Source: Bradyrhizobium sp. Rc3b (GTDB lineage: Bacteria; Pseudomonadota; Alphaproteobacteria; Rhizobiales; Xanthobacteraceae). Taken from it: a DNA stretch of 64,000 bases. The stretch spans positions 89,229 to 153,228 of the forward strand of contig NZ_FOUS01000018.1 in NCBI RefSeq assembly GCF_900114915.1. Direction: 5' to 3'. The notes under the pieces are model-generated. The model was not told the origin of the DNA, did no database searches, and saw only the letters and a program-made list of their open reading frames with translations. This document shows, one piece after another, positions 43,453-52,859 of the stretch (its first letter is position 1; each line of letters starts with the position of its first letter). A program made the translations under genes and the position numbers.

Positions 43453-44172
43453 TCACACCGCGCAGTAGCGTTCCTGGATGTCCTTGTCCGCGAGCAGCGC
43501 CGCCGCGCTGCTTTGATGCACGACCTCGCCCTGGTCGATGATCACGGCGCGGTCGGCCAATCGAAGAGCCCATTCGACGTTCTGCTCGACCAGCAGCAGT
43601 GTCTTGCCCTCGTCGCGCAGGCGGCGGAACAGCACGCCCATCTCCTCGACGAGGACGGGCATGATGCCCTCCGAGGGTTCATCCAGCAGGATCATCTTGG
43701 GCTTGCCGATCAGCGCGCGCGCGATCGCCAGCATCTGCTGCTCGCCGCCGGAGAGCGTCACGCCCTCCTGGTCGAGGCGCTCCTTCAGGCGCGGAAAGGT
43801 TTCGGCGATCTCGTCGATCGCCGTCCGCTCCTCGATGTCGCTGCCGGCCGCGACCAGGCCGAGCCGGAGATTCTCGCGCACCGACAGCCCGGGAACGATG
43901 CGCCGCTCCTCGGGCACGTAAGCGAGACCGAGGTGGAAGCGCTGATGGGCGCGCAATGGCAGGAGCTCCCTGCCCGCAAAGCGCGCGCGGCCGGTCGCCT
44001 TCGGCATCAGGCCCATCATGGTTCGCAAGGTTGTGGTCTTGCCGGCGCCGTTGCGGCCGACGAGGGCAACCACCTCGCCCTCCTTCACGTGCAGGGAGAT
44101 GCCGTGGAGGATGTGGCTCGCCCCATACCAGGCGTGGAGATCTTCGATTTCGAGCAGCGCGGTTTCAGCCAT
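43453..44172 (-). CDS. livF: Branched-chain amino acid-type ABC transporter ATPase LivF
   Basis: The 239-residue ATPase has Walker A GRNGAGKTT, signature LSGGEQQM and Walker B ILLDEPSEG, with the LivF-type LEIEDLHAWYG start. It overlaps livG by eight bases and is the last gene of the leftward transport operon 48040-43453. It converges on the GGDEF-EAL gene with a six-base gap. Homologues take up branched-chain amino acids, amides, urea or aromatic acids. Confidence 0.92.
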   Translation of the reverse strand: MAETALLEIEDLHAWYGASHILHGISLHVKEGEVVALVGRNGAGKTTTLRTMMGLMPKATGRARFAGRELLPLRAHQRFHLGLAYVPEERRIVPGLSVRENLRLGLVAAGSDIEERTAIDEIAETFPRLKERLDQEGVTLSGGEQQMLAIARALIGKPKMILLDEPSEGIMPVLVEEMGVLFRRLRDEGKTLLLVEQNVEWALRLADRAVIIDQGEVVHQSSAAALLADKDIQERYCAV

Positions 44173-44920
44173 AACCTTCACTCTGTCCGAGATAGACCCG
44201 GCGGACCTCCGGATTGCTCCTGATCTCGTCGGGCGCGCCGTCGGCGAGCAGGCGGCCATGATGCAGCACCACGACGCGCTTGGACAGGCCCAGCACCATC
44301 TTCATCTTGTGCTCCACCAGGAGCACGGTGCGCTTGTCGGCAAGCCGCTCCAGCAGCGCGACCATATCCTTGGTCTCTTCCGGTCCCATGCCGGCGGTCG
44401 GCTCGTCGAGCAGCAGCAACTCGGGCTCGGAGACCAGCGCGATCGCGATCTCCAGCGCGCGCTGCTGGCCATGCGAGAGGAATTTTGCAAATTCGCTTCG
44501 CTTGCCGAGCAGCCCCACCGCGTCGAGCGCCGCATCAGCACGCGCATGCAATTCGGTCAGCCGAGCGCGATTCCGCCAGATGTCGTAGCTCACAGCCAGC
44601 GCCTGCGCCGCGACGCGGACGTTCTCATGCACCGACAGATCCGGAAAGATGTTGGTGATCTGGTAGGAGCGCGAAATGCCCTGGTGCACGAAACGGTGCT
44701 GCGGCAGGCCGTTCAGCTCGCGTCCGCGGAAGTGCAACTTGCCGGACGTCGGCGTCAATACACCGGAGAGGATGTTGAAGAACGTACTCTTGCCGGCCCC
44801 GTTCGGCCCGATAATCGAGGTCAGCTGTCCCGCCGCAAAGGACAGGGTGATATCCTCGAGCGCGACGAAGCCGCCGAAGCGCTTGCCGATTCCCTCGGCG
44901 CGAAGCAGCTCGCCGCTCAT
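44165..44920 (-). CDS. livG: Branched-chain amino acid-type ABC transporter ATPase LivG
   Basis: This 251-residue ATPase has Walker A GPNGAGKST, Walker B LLLLDEPTAGM and the LivG switch region. The signature reads LSHGQQR, a common LivG variant. The start at 44920 overlaps livM by four bases. It forms the ATPase pair with LivF. Confidence 0.92.
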   Translation of the reverse strand: MSGELLRAEGIGKRFGGFVALEDITLSFAAGQLTSIIGPNGAGKSTFFNILSGVLTPTSGKLHFRGRELNGLPQHRFVHQGISRSYQITNIFPDLSVHENVRVAAQALAVSYDIWRNRARLTELHARADAALDAVGLLGKRSEFAKFLSHGQQRALEIAIALVSEPELLLLDEPTAGMGPEETKDMVALLERLADKRTVLLVEHKMKMVLGLSKRVVVLHHGRLLADGAPDEIRSNPEVRRVYLGQSEGYG

Positions 44921-45915
44921 CGCCGCGCCTTTCCGATACCGAGGACGTCCAGCAGCGTTCCCCAGATGCCCTTGGGCAGGAACAGCACGAACAGCACGAA
45001 GATCGCGCCGACGAAAATCTGCCAATGCGGCGTCCACAGCGAGATGACGTCCTCCAGGATCAGGAAGCTCGCCGCGCCGACGAAGGGCCCGAAAAAGCTG
45101 CGGGCGCCGCCGAGCAGCACCATCATCACGATCATACCCGAGGTCTGGTAGTGCAGGATGTCGAGCGGCACGATCGACAAATGCAGCGCCAGCATGCAGC
45201 CGCCGAGCGAGGAGATCGCGCCCGACAGCATGAACACGACCAGCTTGCTGCGTTCGACATCGTAGCCGCAGGCCCGCGCCCGCTGCTCGTTCTCGCGGAT
45301 CGCCTCGATGACGGCCCCGAACGGCGAATTCAGGATGCGCGACTGGAACCACATCGCCAGCGCCGCAAAGGCCATCAGCACGTAATATTTGTTGACGGGG
45401 TCGAGGAAGTTGACTTGATGGCCGAACAGGCTGATGCGGTCGACGGTGAAGCCGCGCAGGCCGTTCTCGCCGCCGGTGAAGGACGAGGCCTGGAGCGCGA
45501 CGTAATAGACGAGCTGCGCCAGCGCGAGCGTGACCATGGAGAAATAGATGCCGCGGGTGCGCGTCGAGATGATTCCGATCACGGCCGCAAGGCAGGTGCT
45601 GAGACCCACGGCGATCGCGACCGCGGCAAACCACGGCACGCCGTAACGCCCGATCGCAATGCCGGTGAAGTAGGCCCCCGCACCGAAGAACGCGGCTTGG
45701 CCGAACGACAACAGCCCGGTGTAGCCGAACAGCAGATTGTAGCCCATCACCACGACGCCGTAGATCAGGACGTTGACGGCGAGCGCCTTGGACGGCAGCA
45801 GCCAGGGCAATATCGCCAGCACGGCGATGGAGAGCAGCACGCGATGGTCGAGAAGCCGGCCGAGCCCGCTCGGCGCAGGCTTGGCGATAACCTCGCCGCT
45901 CGAAGGATGCGTCAC
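44917..45915 (-). CDS. livM: Branched-chain amino acid-type ABC transporter permease LivM
   Basis: The 332-residue permease has about ten hydrophobic helices and family segments GYTGLLSFGQAAFFGAGAY and the IRENEQRARACGYDV loop. It overlaps livG and livH by four bases each, so translation is coupled. Confidence 0.92.
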   Translation of the reverse strand: MTHPSSGEVIAKPAPSGLGRLLDHRVLLSIAVLAILPWLLPSKALAVNVLIYGVVVMGYNLLFGYTGLLSFGQAAFFGAGAYFTGIAIGRYGVPWFAAVAIAVGLSTCLAAVIGIISTRTRGIYFSMVTLALAQLVYYVALQASSFTGGENGLRGFTVDRISLFGHQVNFLDPVNKYYVLMAFAALAMWFQSRILNSPFGAVIEAIRENEQRARACGYDVERSKLVVFMLSGAISSLGGCMLALHLSIVPLDILHYQTSGMIVMMVLLGGARSFFGPFVGAASFLILEDVISLWTPHWQIFVGAIFVLFVLFLPKGIWGTLLDVLGIGKARR

Positions 45916-46787
45916 GCCGTCCTCCCTCTCACCCCGAACAGGCCTTGCGGGCGGATCAGCAGCACCACCGCCATCAGCGCGAACATCACGATGGTCGCCA
46001 TTTCAGGCGCGAACAGCGCCACCAGGCTGATGGAAATGCCGACCATGAGGCCGGCCACGACCGCGCCGACGATCGAGCCGAGGCCGCCGATCACGGTGAC
46101 GACGAAGGCTTCGGCCAGAACCAGCGAGCCCATCTCCGGATTGACGCTGCGCATCGGCCCGGCGAGCACGCCGCCGAGTGCGGCAAGTCCGACGCCGAGC
46201 CCGAAGATCGCGAGCCAGACGCGGCCGATGTCGACGCCGAGCACCTGCATGATGGTGGGATCGCGCGCACCCGCGCGCACGATCAGGCCGACCCGGGTCT
46301 TCTCCAGCGTCAGCCAGAGCGCCAGCAGCACCACCGCCACCAGCACGATGACGAACAGGCGGTAACGCGGGAAGAAGCCGATGCCGAGATCGAGCACGCC
46401 GATCAGCTGCGGCGGGGTCGGAAACGGAATGCCGTCGCTGCCGAACACGATGCGCACGCCCTCGACCAGGACGTAGCTGAGGCCGAAGGTGAGCAGCAGC
46501 GGATCGTCGATCGAGCGTCCATACAGCCTGCGGATCAGCACGAACTCGATCAGCATGCCGAAGGCGCCGATCAGGATGGGCGCCAGCAGCAGCCCCCACC
46601 AGAAGCTTCCGGTGAGAGAGGCCAGATACAGCCCCGCATAGGCCCCGATCATGAACAGCGCACCATGGGCGAAGTTGACCACCCCGAGCATGCCGAACAC
46701 GATCGTCAGTCCAAGCGCAGTGATCACCAGGACCGCCCCAAGGGCGATCCCGGAGAGAAGCTGCATGATGATCAGCGACAGGTCCAT
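45912..46787 (-). CDS. livH: Branched-chain amino acid-type ABC transporter permease LivH
   Basis: This 291-residue permease has eight or so helices, with the family segments GMLGVVNFAHGALFMIGAY near the start and the R-A-G-A-R-D-x5-G-V-D loop. It lies 11 bases after the binding-protein gene. It forms the channel with LivM. Confidence 0.92.
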   Translation of the reverse strand: MDLSLIIMQLLSGIALGAVLVITALGLTIVFGMLGVVNFAHGALFMIGAYAGLYLASLTGSFWWGLLLAPILIGAFGMLIEFVLIRRLYGRSIDDPLLLTFGLSYVLVEGVRIVFGSDGIPFPTPPQLIGVLDLGIGFFPRYRLFVIVLVAVVLLALWLTLEKTRVGLIVRAGARDPTIMQVLGVDIGRVWLAIFGLGVGLAALGGVLAGPMRSVNPEMGSLVLAEAFVVTVIGGLGSIVGAVVAGLMVGISISLVALFAPEMATIVMFALMAVVLLIRPQGLFGVRGRTA

Positions 46788-46798
46788 CGTCTCAAGAC

Positions 46799-48040
46799 TT
46801 ACGTGGCGTGGCCGAGCTCGCTGCAGCTGCGCAGCATGTCGTCCGAGCCTGTGTCGTTGGCGAGAATGGCGAACAGATCGTTGTCGCCCGCCATGGCGGA
46901 CTTCTTCTTGGACTCCAGCACCAGCACCGACTGCACCGATTGGTGGTCACATTTGCGGTAATGCTGCGGGCTCTTGGTCAGATCATATTGCAGTTTTTCG
47001 AGAGCATCGACCACCTTGTCGGTGTCGGTGCCGTCGGCGACCTGCATCGCGGCCAGCAGCGATCCGACGCCGGAATAGCCGTAGGCACCGTAATCGGTCG
47101 GGATCGCGCCGCCATTGGCGGCCTTGAACGCCGCGTTGAAGCTGGCGGCCGACTTGCTCTGCGCCTCCAGGCCCCAATAATAATTGGCGCCGCCGACCAC
47201 GCCCTCGAATACGTCGGGGCCGACTGCGAGCCGCTGGTTGTGCAGGATGACGGGGACCACGATCTTCATCTGCTGCTTGACGCCGAAATCCACGGCCTGC
47301 TTGATCGCATTGGCCTGGTCGCGGCCGAAATTGGAGATGCAGAGCACGTCCGGCCGCATCGACATCAGGCGCGGCATGAAGGTGGAATAGTCGGCTGCAC
47401 CGAACGGATGCAGGATCTCGCCGACATTGTCCGCGCCAATCGCCGCCTGCGCACGCTTGAAGCCGCGCAGCATCTCATGACCGTAGGCATAATCGGCGAC
47501 GAGATGGGCGACTTTCATGCCCTTCTTCAGCGTCTGCCGCGCCACCGCGGCTGTCGTCATGTGCGGGTTCAGCGCCTCGTGAAACGTGTATTTGCTGAAA
47601 TCCTTGGCCTCGTTGATGGTGTCGGACTGGCTGATCGAGACGTAGATCACGCCGCGGGCGCGCGTGACCTCGTTGACCGCAAGCTGCACAGCGCTGGAGA
47701 GCGCGCCGACCACGGCATGAACCTTGTCCTTCTCGATCAGCTCGAGCGTACGCGTCGCGGCCTCGCCGGCGTTGAGCTTGTCATCGCGCACCAGCAGCTC
47801 GACCTTGCGGCCGCCGATGCCACCCTTATCGTTGACGAGCTTCACCGCGAGTTCGGCGCATTTGACCTGATCGCGTGCTTCCGCTGCGAAGGGGCCGGTC
47901 AGCGGCGTCGGGAAGCCGATGCGGATCGTCTCGTCGGCCGCACGGCCGAGCCGGGGCATGGCGAGCAGCGCCGCGCTTGCCGAAAGGCCGGCGAGCGCAG
48001 TGCGGCGGGTTACTTTCGGGGTCGAACCGGATTTGGGCAT
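46799..48040 (-). CDS. LivK-type ABC transporter substrate-binding protein, Tat signal
   Basis: The 413-residue protein has a twin-arginine signal (TRRTALAGLSASAALL) and the type I periplasmic fold: IRIGFPTPLTGPFAAEARDQ, then VHAVVGALSSAVQLAV and VAHLVADYAYGHE. The C-terminus (KKKSAMAGDNDLFAILA) resembles receptors for amides or aromatic compounds more than leucine-binding LivK, but the ligand is not known. AGGAAATC precedes the ATG. It lies 23 bases after the molybdenum hydroxylase large-subunit gene, in the same direction. Confidence 0.88.
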   Translation of the reverse strand: MPKSGSTPKVTRRTALAGLSASAALLAMPRLGRAADETIRIGFPTPLTGPFAAEARDQVKCAELAVKLVNDKGGIGGRKVELLVRDDKLNAGEAATRTLELIEKDKVHAVVGALSSAVQLAVNEVTRARGVIYVSISQSDTINEAKDFSKYTFHEALNPHMTTAAVARQTLKKGMKVAHLVADYAYGHEMLRGFKRAQAAIGADNVGEILHPFGAADYSTFMPRLMSMRPDVLCISNFGRDQANAIKQAVDFGVKQQMKIVVPVILHNQRLAVGPDVFEGVVGGANYYWGLEAQSKSAASFNAAFKAANGGAIPTDYGAYGYSGVGSLLAAMQVADGTDTDKVVDALEKLQYDLTKSPQHYRKCDHQSVQSVLVLESKKKSAMAGDNDLFAILANDTGSDDMLRSCSELGHAT

Positions 48041-48063
48041 GATTTCCTCCAACTGTCTTTTTT

Positions 48064-50439
48064 CTAGAAACGCTTCAGGGCTTTCAGGACTTTGGCGGGC
48101 GTGATCGGAATCGAACTGATCGTCGCATCGAACGGCGCGATCGCGTCGTTGACGGCGTTGAGTACGCAGGCGGACGCCGCGGCCGTACCGGCTTCGCCGA
48201 CGCCCTTGGCGCCAAGCTCCGTGTCGGCGGTCGGCGTCTCGACATGAGCGATGACGATGTCGGGCATCTCCATCGGCATCGGCACGAGATAATCGGCGAG
48301 CGAGCCGTTCATGAGCTGACCGGTGTCGCTGTAACGGCATTCCTCGAACAGTGCCGCGCCCAGCCCCTGCACGATGCCGCCGCGGAGCTGTTCGTCCACG
48401 AGCATCGGATTGATGACGCGGCCACAATCCTCGACGATGAAATGCTTCAGGAGCTTAATGAAGCCAGTCTCGACATCCACCTCCAGCGAGCAGCCCTGGA
48501 TGCCGTTGGTGAAAGCGAACGGATAGCCCTGCGGCGCGAAGTGATGGCTCACGGTGAGCTGCGCCTGCGTGCCCGGCGGCAGCGTATCGGAGCGGAAATA
48601 GGCGATGCGTGCGATTTCGGCGATCGGCAGGCGCGGGTTCCGCGTGCTTGCATCGACGATCTCGCCATCGAGGATATCGAGCGCCGATGGCTGCTCCTGC
48701 AGAATGAGCGCGGCAATCTCCAGGATGTTGCGCTTGAGCGCGCGCGTGGCCTGCAGCGCGGTCTCGCCGCCGATGCCGGCGCCGCGGCAGGCCCAGGTCG
48801 CGCCGCCATGCGGCGTCACCTCGGTATCTCCGGTGATGACCTTGACACACTCCTGCGCGAGGCCCAGCTGATCGGCCACGATCTGGCTGATGATCGCCTC
48901 GGTGCCCTGCCCCTGCTCGGTGACCGAGATCAGGCAGCGCACCTCGCCAGAGGGCGTCAGGCTCAGGATCGCGCCGTCCTGCGACGAGATGCGCGCACCG
49001 CCGACGCCATAGAACGCCGGGCTGGGATTGGTGATCTCGACGAAGGCCGCGATGCCGATGCCGCGATAGATGCCGCGCTTGCGCAAGTCGGCCTGCTCGG
49101 CACGAAGTGCGTCATAGCCCATCATTTCGTGCAGGCGCTTCAGGCAGGCCTGATGCGACAGCGCCTCGAAGCGGTAGCCGGTCGGCGAGGTCTGCGGATA
49201 GGCATCGTCGGGGATGACGTTCTGCGCCCGGATGGCAAAGGGATCGAGACCGAGCTTGCTTGCTGCCATGTCGACGAGACGCTCGGTCACCGCGCAGGCG
49301 ATGGGATGGCCGACGGCGCGGTACTGGCTGGTCTGCACCTTGTTCTGGAAGATCACCTCCAGCGTGGCTCGGTAATTTTTGAAGCGATAGGGCGCGCCGA
49401 TCAGGCGGATGACCTGGTTGCCCTCGACGACGCTGGTGCGCGGATAGGTCGAGAACGCCCCGATCGCGGTCAGGTCCAGAACATCCATCGCCAGGATCTC
49501 GCCCTTGGCATCCAGCGCCACCCGGGCGCGGACGCGATGGTCGCGGGCGTGGATGTCAGAGACGAAGGACTCCATCCGGTCGGCGACGTATTTCACGGGC
49601 CGGCCGAGCAGGATCGAGAGACCGACCACCGCCATGTCCTCGTGATAGACATGCAGCTTCATGCCGAAGGAGCCGCCGATGTCGGTCGCGATGACGCGGA
49701 CGCGGGCTTCCGGAATGTTGTAGTGGCGCGAATAGAGGTCCTGAAACTGATACGGGGTCTGCGTGCCGTGATGCACGGTGAGCATGCCCGCGGATGGATC
49801 GTAGTCGGCGATGATGGCGCGCGGCTCCAGCGTCACCGCGGTGTGGCGGCCGAAGGAAAACTCCTCCTCCACCACATGGGCCGCATGCGCAAAGGCGTCA
49901 TCAACGACGCCGCTGTCGAGCTGGCTGCGGAAGCAGGTGTTGTTGGCACTGCCCGGATTGACCAGCGGACCGTCCGCCTTACGTGCGCCGTCGATGTCAA
50001 CGACGACGGGAAGGTCCTCGTAGTCCACCTCGATCAGCTCCAGCGCATCTTCAGCAATCGCCCGGCTCTCGGCAACGACGGCGACCACCGCCTGTCCGGC
50101 CCAGACCACGCGATCGAGCGGCAGCGGCAATTGCGGCGCGGAGGTCATGCCCTTGAAATGATCGAGCGTGCCGGTCCAGGGCGTGCAGATTTTTGCGAGA
50201 TCAGCGCCCGTGGCGACGAGATGTACGCCCTCTCGCGCACAGGCCTCGTCGATCTTGATCGAGACGATCTTCGCGTGCGCATGCGGGCTACGCAGGAACG
50301 CGGCGTAGAGCATGCGCGGCAGCTTGAGATCGCTGACGTAACGTCCCCGCCCGGCAAGCAGCCGCTTGGCGTTGGGCCGCGGCAGCGCACGGCCGATATA
50401 GGAGTTCGGGCGATCGAGCGAGGTCAGCGGCGCGCTCAT
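48064..50439 (-). CDS. Molybdenum hydroxylase large subunit (CoxL/XdhB-like)
   Basis: The 791-residue cytosolic protein belongs to the xanthine oxidase family. Molybdopterin elements include DIGGSFGMK and the C-terminal KGVGEAGTAAA with the catalytic Glu. The loop that is AYRGAGR in CoxL-type enzymes reads QYRAVGHP here, so it is not CO dehydrogenase. It forms a complex with the 2Fe-2S and FAD subunits encoded just upstream with four-base overlaps. The substrate is probably a heterocycle or aldehyde brought in by the adjacent transporter, by inference from gene order. Confidence 0.9.
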   Translation of the reverse strand: MSAPLTSLDRPNSYIGRALPRPNAKRLLAGRGRYVSDLKLPRMLYAAFLRSPHAHAKIVSIKIDEACAREGVHLVATGADLAKICTPWTGTLDHFKGMTSAPQLPLPLDRVVWAGQAVVAVVAESRAIAEDALELIEVDYEDLPVVVDIDGARKADGPLVNPGSANNTCFRSQLDSGVVDDAFAHAAHVVEEEFSFGRHTAVTLEPRAIIADYDPSAGMLTVHHGTQTPYQFQDLYSRHYNIPEARVRVIATDIGGSFGMKLHVYHEDMAVVGLSILLGRPVKYVADRMESFVSDIHARDHRVRARVALDAKGEILAMDVLDLTAIGAFSTYPRTSVVEGNQVIRLIGAPYRFKNYRATLEVIFQNKVQTSQYRAVGHPIACAVTERLVDMAASKLGLDPFAIRAQNVIPDDAYPQTSPTGYRFEALSHQACLKRLHEMMGYDALRAEQADLRKRGIYRGIGIAAFVEITNPSPAFYGVGGARISSQDGAILSLTPSGEVRCLISVTEQGQGTEAIISQIVADQLGLAQECVKVITGDTEVTPHGGATWACRGAGIGGETALQATRALKRNILEIAALILQEQPSALDILDGEIVDASTRNPRLPIAEIARIAYFRSDTLPPGTQAQLTVSHHFAPQGYPFAFTNGIQGCSLEVDVETGFIKLLKHFIVEDCGRVINPMLVDEQLRGGIVQGLGAALFEECRYSDTGQLMNGSLADYLVPMPMEMPDIVIAHVETPTADTELGAKGVGEAGTAAASACVLNAVNDAIAPFDATISSIPITPAKVLKALKRF

Positions 50440-50960
50440 GTCGCGCCTCCATTCTCACCATGCGCTTTGGCCACGGCGTCGATGGCGTCGACGATCGCCT
50501 CGTAGCCGGTGCAGCGGCAGTAATTGCCCGACAGCGCGTCGCGGATATCCTCGCGGCTCGGCTGCGCCGTTTGCGAGAGCAGCTCGTGGGCGTTGATCAA
50601 CATGCCCGGCGTGCAAAAGCCGCACTGCAACGCATTGCGGCGATGGAATTCGGCCTGGAGATCGGCGAGCAGACCGCTCTCGCTGAGCCCCTCGATGGTG
50701 TCGATCCTGCCGCCATCAGCCTGCACCGCGAAGATCAGGCAGGAATGCACGGCGCGGCCGTCGAGCTGCACCAGGCACGCGCCGCAGGCGCCCATCTCGC
50801 AGCCGGCATGCGTGCCCGTCAGCTCGAGCTTGTCGCGCAGGCAATCGACCAGCGTGTCGCGCGGCGCGACCTCGCAGGCGACCTTGCGCCCGTTGACGAC
50901 GAAGCGGACCCGCACCGTCTCGTCGGCCTCGTTCAGCAGACTATCGTCGAAGCCGCTCAT
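50436..50960 (-). CDS. Molybdenum hydroxylase (2Fe-2S) small subunit (CoxS-like)
   Basis: This 174-residue protein has both iron-sulfur sites: CEMGACGACLVQLDG and CGFCTPGM with NYCRCTGYEA. It starts with about 15 extra N-terminal residues before the ferredoxin fold. Four-base overlaps join it to the large subunit and the FAD subunit. It relays electrons from molybdenum to FAD. Confidence 0.92.
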   Translation of the reverse strand: MSGFDDSLLNEADETVRVRFVVNGRKVACEVAPRDTLVDCLRDKLELTGTHAGCEMGACGACLVQLDGRAVHSCLIFAVQADGGRIDTIEGLSESGLLADLQAEFHRRNALQCGFCTPGMLINAHELLSQTAQPSREDIRDALSGNYCRCTGYEAIVDAIDAVAKAHGENGGAT

Positions 50961-51838
50961 GCGCCCTCACCGAGACGTCCGAGCAGGCGGCCAAGCAACA
51001 CGCGAGCGAGATGCAGCCGCATCGAGGGCGGCACTTCGTCGCCCTCGGGCGGCGCGAGATCGCCTTCGAGCGCGCCTTGCGCGGCAGCGATGCGTTCTGC
51101 ATCCAACCTCGCGCCGATCAAGGTGGCTTCGACCCCCTTCACCCGCGTCGGCGTATTGCCAACGGAGAAGAATGAGATGCGGATGTCGTCAATGCGCTCA
51201 CCGGTGCAGGTCGCAAGCATGCCGCAACCAACCAGCGCGTAATCCCCGCGCCGACGCGCCAGCTCGTCGAACGCAAAGCGCTGATCGGCCCTGAACAGCG
51301 GAACGTAGACCGCGGTGATCAGCTCGCCGGGCTCGAGCGCCGTCTCGAACAGGTCGATGAAGAAATCATCGGCCTTCACGCGTCGGCGGCCTGAGAGGCC
51401 GGCGATCTCGATCTCGGCATCCAGCGCCAAGGTCATCGCCGGAAATTCGGAAGCCGGGTCGGCAAGCGCGACGCTGCCGCCGAAGGTGCCGCGGTTGCGG
51501 ATCGCGGGATGGGCGACGAACGGTGCCGCGGCGTGCAGCAGCGGCGCGAACTCGGCAATCAAAGGCTCGCTCAGCATCTCGCAATGGCGCGTCAGCGCAC
51601 CGATGCGCAAGGCGTCGCCTTCGCGCCTGACGCCGCGCAGCTCGCCGATGTGGGTGATGTCGATCAAAAGCCGCGGCGCCTGCAGCCGCAGCGACAGCGC
51701 CGGCACCAGGCTCTGGCCGCCGGCGATGAAACGCGCATCGTCCCCGGCGCGTGCGTGAGCATCCAGCGCCTGGTCGATCGTCGCAGCCCGAAAATAGCTG
51801 AAAGCCTTCGCCTTCACTGCCGTTTCCCCGAGATCCAT
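50957..51838 (-). CDS. Molybdenum hydroxylase FAD-binding subunit (CoxM-like)
   Basis: The product is about 293 residues with FAD contacts AGGQSLVPALSLRL near residue 38 and RNRGTFGGSVALADPASEFP. The start may be the ATG at 51838 or the GTG at 51817, which lies after GGGGAAACGGCA and gives the usual KAFSYFRAAT opening. It is the first gene of the leftward hydroxylase operon and faces the TetR gene across probable operators. Confidence 0.9.
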   Translation of the reverse strand: MDLGETAVKAKAFSYFRAATIDQALDAHARAGDDARFIAGGQSLVPALSLRLQAPRLLIDITHIGELRGVRREGDALRIGALTRHCEMLSEPLIAEFAPLLHAAAPFVAHPAIRNRGTFGGSVALADPASEFPAMTLALDAEIEIAGLSGRRRVKADDFFIDLFETALEPGELITAVYVPLFRADQRFAFDELARRRGDYALVGCGMLATCTGERIDDIRISFFSVGNTPTRVKGVEATLIGARLDAERIAAAQGALEGDLAPPEGDEVPPSMRLHLARVLLGRLLGRLGEGA

Positions 51839-51857
51839 CGGCTCATCAGCCGGGATG

Positions 51858-51934
51858 CCAGATTTGTAACCATCTGGTCTCAAAATCCTGACACGCCTCC
51901 CAAGGCCGGTCAACAGGAAATGACCATTTGGTCA
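51858..51934. promoter_or_regulatory. Probable TetR operator pair in the divergent promoter
   Basis: ACCATCTGGTC at 51869-51879 and ACCATTTGGTC within TGACCATTTGGTCA (51921-51934) are two copies of one short palindromic motif. CCAGAT/ATCTGG (51858-51863 and 51872-51877) overlaps the first. They lie between the hydroxylase operon and the TetR gene, as expected for autoregulated control. Confidence 0.65.
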
Positions 51935-51984
51935 CAAAAGCGCCTTGGGCTATGAAGGTAGCGGCACGTTGATTCAGCGACGAG

Positions 51985-52692
51985 ATGGCCCGAAAAGCGC
52001 AGAAAACTTTGAGACGACCGGTCCGCAAGCGGACCGAGACAGGCAGCAAGTCCGCGCCAAAGCGTCGCAACATGCGCGCGGCCGACCGCGAGCGCGCGAT
52101 CGTGGACGAGGCCATCCGCTTCTTTGCCGAGCGCGGCTTCGAGGGCCAGACCCGCGAGCTCGCCAAGCGCATGGGCATCACGCATTCGGCGATCTACCGC
52201 CACTTCCCGAGCAAGGAAGCGCTGATCGAGCGGGTCTACCAGGAGGTCTATCTCAGCCGCTGGTCGCCCGATTGGGGACCGATGGTGCGCGACCGTTCGC
52301 TGTCGCTGGAAGCGAGGCTCACGCGCTTCTATCTCGACTATGTCGAGCGCGTATTCGAATATAATTGGGTGCGGATCTTCGTGTTCTCCGGCATGAAGTC
52401 GTTCGGCATCACCAGCCGCTACCTCGACATCGTGAGGCGCGAGATCATCGAGCCGGCGGCGGCCGAGCTGCGCTTTGAGCTCAAACTGCCCGACGCAAAA
52501 GCTCACTCATTGAGCGAGCGCGAGACAGAGCTGTTCTGGGGCCTGCACGGCCGCATCTTCTATCTCGCCATCCGCAAGTTCATCTACGAGACGCCGATCC
52601 CGCCCGATCTCGACGCCATCGTCCGCGACGCCGTCCAGACCTTCATGGACGGCGCGAAGACGACGATGCCGAGGCTCTTGGTCAGCGGCTGA
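51985..52692 (+). CDS. TetR-family transcriptional regulator
   Basis: The 235-residue protein has a basic leader (about 1-35) and a TetR helix-turn-helix (about 36-85; IVDEAIRFFAERGFEGQTRELAKRMGITHSAIYRHF split over several helices). The C-terminal ligand domain is not assigned to a ligand. It diverges from the molybdenum hydroxylase operon, which it probably represses until the substrate appears. Confidence 0.88.
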   Translation: MARKAQKTLRRPVRKRTETGSKSAPKRRNMRAADRERAIVDEAIRFFAERGFEGQTRELAKRMGITHSAIYRHFPSKEALIERVYQEVYLSRWSPDWGPMVRDRSLSLEARLTRFYLDYVERVFEYNWVRIFVFSGMKSFGITSRYLDIVRREIIEPAAAELRFELKLPDAKAHSLSERETELFWGLHGRIFYLAIRKFIYETPIPPDLDAIVRDAVQTFMDGAKTTMPRLLVSG

Positions 52693-52721
52693 ATCGGCGA
52701 CGCTGCTCCGAAGGAGGTGCG

Positions 52722-52839
52722 CTCCCTCTCCTGCTTGCGGGGGAGGGCCGGGGTGGGGGTGCCTCCGCAGAGAGACTCCCTGATTGGAGAGAGCCCCCAC
52801 CCGGCGCTCCGCGCCGACCTCCCCCGCAAGCGGGAGAGG
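52722..52839. repeat. Intergenic inverted repeat element
   Basis: The element starts CTCCCTCTCCTGCTTGCGGG and ends CCTCCCCCGCAAGCGGGAGAGG, its near-reverse complement, with GGCGCTCCGCGCC inside. It lies between the convergent TetR and hutU genes. It is the third member of the class at 3321-3477 and 26031-26180. Confidence 0.7.
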
Positions 52840-52859
52840 TTGATCGAGCCCGCGGCTAG

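Noticed and set aside
48244..50505. A 753-codon open frame on the plus strand opposite the molybdenum hydroxylase large subunit
   Set aside because: It is the shadow of the real gene; its sequence has no domain and an odd composition.
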